Source: Trigonopsis variabilis | Taxonomy: Eukaryota; Ascomycota; Trigonopsidomycetes; Trigonopsidales; Trigonopsidaceae | Direction: 5' to 3' | DNA: 64,000 nucleotides | Assembly (NCBI GenBank): GCA_003707065.3 | Contig: PPXM03000010.1 | Coordinates: forward strand, 372,001-436,000 | Shown: one piece after another, positions 33,101-42,484 of the stretch | How positions within the stretch are numbered: the stretch's first letter is position 1 | Layout of the letters: each line of letters begins with the position of its first letter | Program-made: the position numbers and the translations under genes | Notes under the pieces: model-generated | What the model was told of the DNA's origin: nothing | Seen by the model: the letters and a program-made list of their open reading frames with translations, nothing else | Database searches by the model: none

Positions 33101-35761
33101 AGCACAGGTCGCACTTGAATCACAACACAAGAAGAATTCATTTCATGATCACACAACATTGTGATCGTTAAATAGTCTCTTTACCTGCCAAGAGCATGGT
33201 CCTGTCGAGAAGCACACCGGGTTACTATCGATGAGTCAGATTATTTCCAAAACAGAAAAACAATCTACTTACCTCTTTCGATCGCGGGGAACTCACAAGT
33301 GAAAAGTGCCAAAAGGAACACCGGACCGATCTAACACTGGACCGATCTATCACTGATGCGACTCTGTTACTACCTAACAGTGCCAAGAGCAGCAATCTAT
33401 TTTTACCAGCCAAAAAGAGCTTTGAATGCTAGAGGAGTCATATGCTACAGGACGAATTTGAAATAGTTTTCAATGTGAATGGCAAACAGTGCAGCAAACA
33501 TTCCGAAAATATATGCACCAAGAAACCAAGAAATTTAGAGGCACAAGAAATTTTCCCATTAAAGAAAAAAGGTTATAAGCACGATTTAGTTTACCTTAGC
33601 GGTTTAATCTGATGCGTTCAAGGTAAAAAAATCTGTAATCGTGGTATCTGGCCAAAATAGGTAAGATCCGAATTCGATCGCATCTGGAAACACGAGAATG
33701 ACAAGAGGCATGAGCGGCCTCTCTCATGTGTTGTCGAGAGAATCCTGATCTGGCACTACTCCCAGATTGGGTCTCTGTGGAAAGCTGCCATCTCCATAGA
33801 GCATCAGGAGTTTCAACTTGGATCTTCAGATACGAATGCGGGTTTGTGATATACGTGGTTGAGATATGGGCTGTTCTTTCATTCACTGAATCAGTCTCGA
33901 GTCAGGCAAGCAAAGAGTACCCCTTCCAACATCAGGTCTACTATCCAGGGCAAGAAAATCTTTCTGCCCTACGTGGCAGGTAGCCACTGGCATTGTAAGA
34001 TTCGGGTTGGTCTGAGATTTTACAGTAAAGGAAGGTAGAACTGCATCTTCGAGGGCAAGCACTTCCATTTTCTCCGATATTCTTCCAGCTTGAGAGTAGC
34101 ACGTCTGCAAGAATTGGCCTTTCTTTTTTTTTTGTTAGGAAGAAAGCCATTAGTGCTAATAACCTGGGTCATTAGTTTGTGTCTTTCCTGATTGGTCAGC
34201 CCGGTCAATAATATGTTAACATCTTACCTGGAGACCGATTGGCGTTTCAATAGGCCGATCAGATTACCGAGAGAGACCAATCCGAAGTACAGAGCAAATT
34301 TACCTGGAAAATCATCTGTGTGCGGGACACATTCCAGAGCTGGATGGCAATGTGATTGCCCCGGAGTAGTACATACCGAAAAAGATAGCTATGACGGCAT
34401 CGTACCTATATTCGACCTTGACGTCCTGAGTTGGCCAAGTGCAGGTGCTCGCCGCGGCTTCATCTGCTTCCGAGTGAACAGGGTAAAAAGCTGACATTTG
34501 TTAAAGTCCGCGCTAGACTGAGGCCATATTGTGTTGAATGGCATTATTCTTTTCTGACATGTGGCTCACTGATGACCGTCACAGTGTAGCAGCGACCTAA
34601 CACCACGTCGGAATTACATAGCCACGGTCGATTGGTTCCAAATTTGGTGATGGGCGCCATTCATCCATCCACGTATTCTCCTATCTTCCGTTCCGCTCGA
34701 TTCAATAATGCATTTATTTTGCCTGAGTCGATCATATAACATTGAAGCTAATGATGCTTCTGTCACGTGCGAGCGACCACTTCTGCGGTATTGAACATAG
34801 GGTATCGCTCTTGTCACAGATATCTTGTGCCATATGTGCATATCCTAATGCGGATAGGGAATCAGAGGTTACCAAAAAATGGACTAGCTACGAAGCGGAG
34901 TGAAATACTAATAATCCATAGAGAGGGATGACAATGAGGAAAAAAGAAAGATAGCACTGAACGAAGCTCTCATCTAGATTGTTTGTCTTTTTCCTCATTT
35001 GCCTTGGTTCCATATCTCATGGACAACGGTTTTTCTCCAACGCTGCGTATGTCAATCTCAAATTGGCGCCGATCTCAGGCAGACCGTCTTACTAGAAGCC
35101 ACCGTGAAGAAGCAATATTAATCGAAAAGTCAGGTCAAATCACAGAAGAAAATTCATGAAGACATTGGGATGGTAAGATTGTTATCAGAGACGTCCCAAT
35201 TGGCTTAGAGGTTAAACTAGCGTTGCTTTCACTTGGCCCGCAGGTTAGACAGCATAAGCGCTATGCCAAAACTGTTCCCAAGCGGGACCTATTACCTTTT
35301 CAGGTCAGAATGGGAGATCTGTCAAGTCAGGCCATTGATCAGTCAGCAGAGAAGAACTATTCCTATGAGCTTGCATGCGAAAGCAACTGGTGAACAAACT
35401 ATATTTTTTTATCTTTCAGATGAACACCTGCTAAATTAAGAACAAGAATGAACATGACAACAGGTAGCTATTTTGAGAAGTAGCAAGGGATGCGTTGCGC
35501 GAGAAGACGGGGATTCCAAGAATTCCATGCCTTCCTGATTGGGGAATCCGATTTTTGAGTTTGTCAATCTCGGAAGCATTCAGAGCTACAGGCTGATGGC
35601 TAATTATGGCTTGTGGATGGATTACCACGGCAGCTTGATTAGGAGAAAGTGCGGCACCTGACTTCCTATCTAGGAAAGACGTTGTTGGTGGAGACTATGA
35701 GCTGCGCGATCATGATTATAGTATAAGTAGATAGGATGAGGAACAAGAAACAGCCAACCAG
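27197..35761. other. 8.5-kb region without a convincing gene
   Basis: Between the DUR3 start and the wall-protein start. The first 160 bp is the DUR3 promoter, with GATA motifs at 27249, 27302, 27320, 27336 and a GATAAG at 27351-27356 (either strand). Beyond it there are only short frames. ATG-started ones are 28144-28476 (+, 110 codons), 32396-32620 (+, 74), 33726-33983 (+, 85) and about 30937-31221 (-, 94). None looks like a known family, and many others start only with GTG or TTG. Small items seen: a 16-bp tandem duplication at 33323-33354, a GATCACA/TGTGATC hairpin near 33150, and a weak tRNA-like patch near 35193-35260. I see no reverse transcriptase, transposase, terminal repeats or tRNA that I could defend. 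Confidence 0.5.
33323..33354. repeat. 16-bp tandem duplication
   Basis: GGACCGATCTAACACT at 33323-33338 is followed at once by GGACCGATCTATCACT at 33339-33354, one mismatch. No function is apparent. Confidence 0.7.
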
Positions 35762-37168
35762 ATGAAGTTCAATACCCTACTTTTTACAATCGTTCTTGCT
35801 GGACTTTCCAACGCACAAGCGTCTTTCTTCAATACTAGCAGCGTCGTCGCTTCAGGTTCTTCAGCTGGTAGCCCGACCTCGGCTTCAATTACCGCTGCTC
35901 CTTCCGGTGCTTCATCTTTAAGCTATCCCTTCTCGTTCGCTATCCCCGGAAAAGACTACATTTTTGGTCTCTTTGATTCAAGCTTTGCTTTTGAGGCTCC
36001 TTCAGGTCTCAAGAAGAGAGATTTCACACCTACATGCTTCAACCTTAAGAATGGCAACTTACTCGCTGGTTCAAGTTATGCAGTTGTCGGTGCTGATGGT
36101 GCAATCACATTCGTTTCGGGAAGCCCCTCAACTGGTTCTTTCACCTCCACAGGTGGCGTCTTAGCTTACGCTGGTCGCAGTGCTTTCTACGCTTGCTCTG
36201 CTGGCAGTGACTATTACAAGCTCTACCTCAACACTGGTACCTATGCTTGCGCAAACCCTTACCATCTCCAACTTGCCATTAGCGGCGGTGAGGGGAGCCA
36301 AGCCTGCTTCATTGGCTCTTCATCACTACCAGCTAACGCCTCTTCTATTCCTCCTGCGTCTCTTCCTAGTCCTATTAGTGTCTATACTCCTACTAGCAGT
36401 GGCAAGACCACTGCTGCCCCTGGAAAAGGCTCGACTTCGACCACCTACTCCACTGCGACTTTTACCGTTACTAGCTGTGATGAGAGCGGATGCCATGCTT
36501 CCACAGCCACTGGTTTGGTGCCCATTGAGACTGTCGAAGTCACTTCAGTCTATACAATTACGACATGCTCAGACCACAAGTGCCATGTTGCTACTACCAC
36601 TGTTGCTCCTGAGACTGTCACCGTTGCTACTACTTACACTGCTATTGTCACCTCTTGCTATACTTCGACTGTGTGCGAGGCTGAAAAGTGCTACGCTACT
36701 ACCGGAACAGTCACTGAGTACACCACCGTCGTCACCACTGTGCCCTGCACTACCTATCCTGTTCCCGGTAAGGTTACTTCCACTGGCGAAGTGATTGTTT
36801 CTACTGTTTCTCCCACCAAGGCTGGCGAGACCGCCTATGTTACCACTATCACCAAGGCTGTTTCTGGTGAGGTGATCGTCTCTACTGTGTCTCCTACCAA
36901 GGCTGGCGAGACTGTCTATGTTACTACCATCACCAAGGGTGGTGAAGCACCTGAAGCCACTGGAGAAGTGATTGTTTCTACTGTTTCTCCTACCAAAGCC
37001 GGTGAGACTGGTTTCGTTACTACCTATACCAAATCTCCTAGCCCAGGAGCCGAAGCAACTGCTGAAGCCTCGGAAAGTGCTGTCTATGGTGCTGGCTCAT
37101 CTCTCAAGGTGAATGTATGGTCAAGTGTTGTTCTTGCTGTTGGCGGTGCCTTGGCTGTTCTTCTCTAA
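35762..37168 (+). CDS. PIR-like, GPI-anchored cell-wall protein
   Basis: A 468-residue secreted protein. It has a signal peptide (about residues 1-20, ending SNAQA) and a Ser/Thr/Ala-rich stretch. A Kex2-like LKKR site near residue 85 is followed by a domain of about 100 residues with the PIR-type Cys pattern (AFYACSAGSDYYKLYLNTG...YACANPYHLQL). Next comes a long Ser/Thr-rich region with spaced CxxxxC pairs (SCDESGC, TCSDHKC, VCEAEKC). Three copies of a 24-residue repeat follow, then a hydrophobic C-terminus (VWSSVVLAVGGALAVLL) typical of a GPI-anchor signal. PIR proteins are bound to beta-1,3-glucan, while GPI proteins move to beta-1,6-glucan or stay at the membrane; both signals together are uncommon. 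It probably has a structural or adhesion role in the wall. It carries no intron and has no functional link to its neighbours that I can see. Confidence 0.85.
   Translation: MKFNTLLFTIVLAGLSNAQASFFNTSSVVASGSSAGSPTSASITAAPSGASSLSYPFSFAIPGKDYIFGLFDSSFAFEAPSGLKKRDFTPTCFNLKNGNLLAGSSYAVVGADGAITFVSGSPSTGSFTSTGGVLAYAGRSAFYACSAGSDYYKLYLNTGTYACANPYHLQLAISGGEGSQACFIGSSSLPANASSIPPASLPSPISVYTPTSSGKTTAAPGKGSTSTTYSTATFTVTSCDESGCHASTATGLVPIETVEVTSVYTITTCSDHKCHVATTTVAPETVTVATTYTAIVTSCYTSTVCEAEKCYATTGTVTEYTTVVTTVPCTTYPVPGKVTSTGEVIVSTVSPTKAGETAYVTTITKAVSGEVIVSTVSPTKAGETVYVTTITKGGEAPEATGEVIVSTVSPTKAGETGFVTTYTKSPSPGAEATAEASESAVYGAGSSLKVNVWSSVVLAVGGALAVLL
36785..37033 (+). repeat. Three 72-bp coding repeats in the wall-protein gene
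   Basis: Units at 36785-36856, 36866-36937 and 36962-37033 each encode a 24-residue block beginning GEVIVSTVSPTKAGET and ending in TK. Spacers are 9 and 24 bp. Differences are mostly silent third-position changes plus a few residues at the end of each unit. Such repeats often vary in number between strains. Confidence 0.9.
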
Positions 37169-38387
37169 ACTTCCATTCATACCTGTACAAATAGAGCTTT
37201 CTGTTTCTTACTGGTCTTATTTTGATTTCAGTGTCAAATCTCTTTTGAATTCGCCGTCATTCCTTGTCACTGGTTAACCATTTTCTTCCTTTTTCTCTTC
37301 TCCTGTGTCGATTTGATCGAAATAGCTTCCATTCAAATATAATATTCGTCATCTCTATAGGCTTAAGGTCAACGCTCGTAGAGCTTGTGGACATCATCTC
37401 ACATCATACCTAAGGTCGTGGGCCTATCGGATCAGAATTACTTTCTTATCCACACGTGTGAAAATGGATGGCATTGTGGTTCTATCATGCGCCTAGGTTT
37501 TCGGAAACAGCCGTACTCTTCCTCTCAGGTCTCTCTTGCAGGCCAAGAACACCGAGGCAACATCACCACTCCGCATGCAATACATACGGCTGATCTTGGC
37601 CGGGATTAGTAAAGCTCTTGGTAGGGACAATTTCTGCGCCATTCCCATCTAGTCTGCATATGTTGGCCTGACTGAAGCCATGGCGTTCAAGCCGCTCGAG
37701 GAGAAAACCCTCATCACAAATTCTTGTCATTGTGCTGGTGTCTTCTCTGATATAAGATGCATAATACAAAGTACGATAATAGTGTATATCATATATTAAT
37801 ACCGGTAAAAGGTCGTAGGACTCAAAAAAGTCATTGCTACAATTGTATATATAAAGATCCGTGGGCCCATTGGCTGGTTGTCCTCCCCGCTATAACGCAG
37901 AATATTGACCCATATGTTCCTTTTCCGGTCATGGTTTTCAAGGTGGCTGGTCGTCCACCATAGATCGCCAGGTGATAAGGATGTCGAAAGTCCCCAAAAG
38001 ATGCCATCAGAAAGCAGTAACTTGGATCAAGAGTTTTTAGGTTCGGCTTTTGCGTATCACATTTAGTTTGATCGATCGACCTGCCCTATCTGATCAATCA
38101 GCTCAGTGTCGATTGATTATCCATGTCTGTCAGTTTTGGTCTTACTTACATTCTTAAATGCCATTCATGTTCAACAATGTATCCGTATCACTTTCAATGG
38201 TGAAGATTGGAATGAGGTAAAACATAATCGCCTATATAGTGAACCTTAGGATAGATGGATCCTTGTAAAGTTCTTCTTGACATTTTCGGCCGGAGCTTCT
38301 ATTTACGGCAAGATCTGTTGTGCCTGGAAACGTCACATTGTCACGGTCAGCAGATTTGTAACAGTCTCGGGAAAGACAAATAGTATT
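37169..38387. other. Convergent spacer, no gene
   Basis: About 1.2 kb between two converging genes, with a C/T-rich stretch near 37270-37310 just past the wall-protein stop. Open frames here are short and mostly start with TTG. Nothing else recognised. Confidence 0.45.
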
Positions 38388-41300
38388 CTATTTAAGAATA
38401 ATAATGACGTCACCAGCGTTGACATATGAACCTGGATTGACACAGACTTTGACGACGGTTCCCTGGACAGAACTGAGGAGAGGCATCTCAGTCTTCATGG
38501 CCTCGACAATGGCGACAGGAGTGGAAGGTTTGACGCTATCACCGGGTTTGACCAACACTTTCCAACATCTTCCACTAAAATCACTAAAGACTTGAGACAT
38601 ACCATCTTCGAGTTCGAATTGTTCATTGTTGCTTTCAGGCGCCTTGCACGGCTGCTCATTGGCAATGCTAATCAATTCTACCATCTTCTCTCTTCCTTTT
38701 TCTAGGTCTACCGTATACTTTTCTATGGATTCCTTGTTGGCATGTAAGAAGTCCCTATATTCCTTGATGGAGAACGACCTAGTGGAAATATCAAACTTGA
38801 ACTGGCCGTTTCGACAATCCAGTGTCATCTGATCTAATTCCGATTCACTCACAGGGTAATACTGAATGATATCGAATATATTGAACAGCCATGGGTTCGA
38901 TTGATCGTTCAAAGACAAAGTGCTCCATATTGGAACGGTCCTTCCTACCAATTGATAGCCTCCAGGAGACTCCATTGCGTATATGGCCATATACATGCCT
39001 CCAAATGATACTGTGCCTTCTCCGGTATAACTCCGGGAGGGATTGTATTTAGTCCCAAGTAGCCGATGCCGAGGATCTAAAGGTAAAGTGCACGGTGATC
39101 CCAGAAAAACATCTCCTAAACCGAGGACCAAGAAATCGGCACTGAAACACAGTTCCGCAAGGTCCTGGGGAGAATTCATCTTATTGATCTCCACCAGAAA
39201 ATCTATATTGCTCGGCAGCCAGGGTGCCTCAGCTCGAATGGTCTCTCTATATCTATCAATGGCTTTTCTCGTACCAGAGTCGTCGAATGCCATGGGAAGT
39301 CGGATGACACGAGAATTGATAACCCAAGAATCCGAACATTCCACCGACTTTTCTATCTCAACCAGTTGAGAAAGTAACTCTGTCTGGGACATTACCAGAC
39401 AATCGAATTCAAGCAAAAGAGAACGAATACCAGGAGATATCTCCTTGACGGCTCCAATAAGTGATTGTATAGTGTCCGCCACTTTTTCTATTCTGTAGTT
39501 GATCTCGATATCGACCTTATTTGGTCCATATTCAGCGAGGATATATCGATCACCTGCTTGGCGATAGACGACTGTAGGGCGAGATTCCGTCTGATCCAAC
39601 TGTAGTAAAATAGGATCACCCAAGGGAATTTGTCTGGGTATGAATACCGAACGATTGAACTGCATGTCAGTAAAACCCTTGATAGAAAAATACCTACATC
39701 ATTTATGTTGAGAGCTTGAGCTCGAGTTAACTTCACAGCATCATTAAAAGAGACCAGTTTGAATTTTATTTCATCACCTGGTTTTACTTGACCCATTTTC
39801 CATAGATCTGACTGAATTATGACACCTAGGCACACAAACCCCCCCAAACTCGGGCCATCACAAGTAATGACTACTGGATCATCTCCAGTGAAATTGATTG
39901 CTCCTAGAGAGTAAACGTAATCGTGTGCGTTTGACGGGTGCAGTCCACCCTCGCCCCCGTCGACACGAGCCCATTTAGGATTTGGACCGATTAGACGGAC
40001 ACCAAAGCGATTGCAGTTGTAATGAACCCGCCATTTGGACGACAACAACTCTTCAACACTTGTTTTCTGAAAAAAATCTGGATATGAATGAGGGCCAATC
40101 AGGATACCAACTTCCCAAGAAGATGGGTAAGCAGGAATCAGGCTTTCAGGGAATGATTCGGGAGAATAACAGGCAGGTTTGATTTCACGCGACGCGAATC
40201 TAGAATTTGCGATAAAACAAATGTCACCAAATTTGATGATGGATCCATTGATACCACCAAATTTACCAGGGACATATGTGGAACAGGATCCAAGATATGG
40301 AATACATTCAAGACCTCCACGAAAGGCTATATAGGCACGTACCCCATCTCTTAACTTGCCTAACTTTAGTTTTTGCCCCTTTTTTACTTCGATCGGTTTC
40401 CAGTTGGGCACGGGCTCGTTGTCCAGAGTAATCTTTCCCGAAGCGCCCGTAATTGCAATCAAAGCATCGTAATGAAACAGCATTGTAGGTCCAATGAGCG
40501 TACATTCTATTCCTGGAACAGATGAGTCATTACCGACGATCCTGTTTGCAACCTGAAAAGCGAAATCGTCCATCGGTCCGGAGGGAGGTATCCCTACTTT
40601 CCAATAGCTAGCACGACCAGGATAATCTTGAATGGTGGTATAATTTCCGGGTTCTAAGAACTCAATAGCAGAGTCTTCATATTCGAACTCGTTAAGGAAA
40701 CTTGTATAGATCTGCTTGTTTCGGAAAGCTGGGCAGGAAACAATAGATCTCAGGTATCTGAGATTAGTAGTTATGCCTGCTACTACTGTTTCTTCGAGTG
40801 CTTTGAGCATAATATTTATTGCGTCTGATCGCGAGGGCGCCTTGATTATGATTTTCGCCAGGAGTGGATCATATTGACTCGAAACTTGTGATCCTTTTGC
40901 TACCCACGTGTCTGTTCTAGCAAATGAAGGAAAGGATACCTCACTCAACAATCCCGATGATGGTGTGAAGTTCTTGAGAGGGCTTTCAGCATAAAGTCGG
41001 ACTTCCATTGAGCAGCCGTCCAAGTGAATTGGTTTAGAGAAATCAGGAGGAGTATCAGCGGCTATTAGAATCATCCATTCGACCAGATCGATACCTGAAA
41101 CTTGCTCGGTAATAGGATGTTCAACTTGTAACCGGGTGTTGACTTCAAGAAAGTAGAACTCGCTTGTTTCATTGTCGTAGATAAACTCGACAGTTGCGAC
41201 ATTCTTATAATTTATGGATTCAATCAATCGCTTTGCTGTTTCATGAAGATTATGACGGATTTGAGGGTCAAGATCAAAAGCTGGTGTTTCTTCAATAACT

Positions 41301-42016
41301 TTTTGATTCCGTCGCTGGAGCGAGCAATCTCTCTCACCCAGTGTCATAGCATTTCCTCGACCATCTCCTATAACTTGGACCTCTATATGACGCGCTCGTT
41401 CGATGTATTTTTCCAGGAGGACAGCAGAGTTATTGAAATATCTCAACCCTTGGCTTGCGACTGTTTCATAGGCCGAATCCAGCTCGGCCTCAGAAAAACA
41501 CCTTTGCAATCCTATTCCCCCTCCACCAGCGCTTGATTTTATCATCACCGGATATCCAATACTTTGGGCGAAATTTCTCGCTTGCTCGAGATTATCTATT
41601 AGTCCTGTTCCGGGAATCAAGGGAACGCCTGCCGTCTGGGCAATTTCACGAGCGTAATGTTTTAATCCTAGTATCCGTATGCATTCAGGAGAGGGTCCTA
41701 TAAAAACAATCCCTTGGTTTGCGCATTCCTGTGCGAAATCTGCGTTCTCGCTGAGAAATCCGTACCCAGGTATGATGGCGTCGACATCATGAAGCTTTGC
41801 TTGTTGGATTATAAGACCAATATTTAGATAAGTCCCTGAGACGGTGCTTCCTGGCAGAAATATCGATTCATCTGCAAGCTGTACATGTTGAGAATACTTG
41901 TCTGTCTCTGAGTAAATAGCGACACTGCAAATGTTCAGTTGTTTGAGAGTCTTGATTATTCTGACGGCTATTTCACCTCTATTAGCGATCAACACCCGAG
42001 AGAATGGGCGCGTCAT
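38388..42016 (-). CDS. Urea carboxylase (biotin-dependent), stand-alone, two exons
   Basis: Join of 42016-39698 and 39659-38388, 1196 residues. The 38-nt intron (39660-39697: GTAGGT, TTACTGACATGCAG) shifts the frame unless removed and joins ALNIND to FNRSVFIP. It carboxylates urea to allophanate using ATP and bicarbonate. Domains in order: biotin carboxylase (1 to about 450, with KSSAGGGGIGLQ, EKYIERARHIEVQ and ERDCSLQRRNQKVIEE); carboxyltransferase B/KipA-like (about 470-770, QDYPGRASYWKVGIPPSGPMD, GGEGGLHPSN); carboxyltransferase A/KipI-like (about 790-1050, GLGDVFLGSPC); biotin carrier (about 1120-1196) with Lys1162 in EAMKTEM. It closely resembles the C-terminal two thirds of yeast Dur1,2 but lacks the amidase part, which is encoded by the divergent neighbour. 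No guanidine deiminase gene is nearby, so urea is the likely substrate. Confidence 0.93.
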
Positions 42017-42484
42017 GATGATTTACCTCAATATACAGTCGAGCTAATGCTGGAGTGTTGATACTAACAGCACTTTATCCAGGGTAGGTTTCAAAGTTCG
42101 GCTTCTTCCGCTCGACAATCTAGGATAGCACAGATAGCGCAGATAACAATCAATCTAGATAATGCTGACTCGATCTTGTCCAATTATTATCGGTTAGAAC
42201 TGTCCCTTGGGAGTTCACCTGCCACTTTTGGATTAGTCCTATATCTTCCGAGTCATCGGGAATTCCGCCTCATTATCAAGGTATGCATTTCGGTAATTAC
42301 TTGTTCTAAAGAAGTGAAGAATTATCTGTAGCAAAATCCCGGATATTGTACTTTTTATATATTCGCTGAAGGTGCAAAGGGCTCTTAAAAATTGTCCTAT
42401 CGGTCTTAAACTCGGCTCTGGTAACCGTGTCATTGCTTATCGGGACACAAGTGTCCAAAAACATTCGATGTTGACTCATGAAAG
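42017..42484. promoter_or_regulatory. GATA-rich bidirectional promoter of urea carboxylase and allophanate hydrolase
   Basis: 468 bp between the two diverging starts. Ten GATA motifs on either strand: GATAA at 42075, 42142, 42158, 42187, 42273, 42322 and 42437 (the last is GATAAG), and GATAG at 42124, 42133 and 42397. Chance would give about two. GATA factors (Gln3/Gat1/AreA type) switch on nitrogen-scavenging genes, so co-control of both genes is likely. A TTTTTATATAT at 42352-42362 is a TATA candidate for the rightward gene. Confidence 0.7.

Noticed and set aside
27197-35761. Search for retroelements, DNA transposons, CRISPR arrays or rRNA in the gene desert
   Set aside because: No reverse transcriptase, integrase, transposase, long terminal repeats, spaced repeat array or rRNA-like sequence was visible by eye.
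38388-42016. Guanidine carboxylase instead of urea carboxylase
   Set aside because: No carboxyguanidine deiminase genes are near, and the protein resembles yeast Dur1,2 throughout; urea is the simpler reading, though only an assay would settle it.
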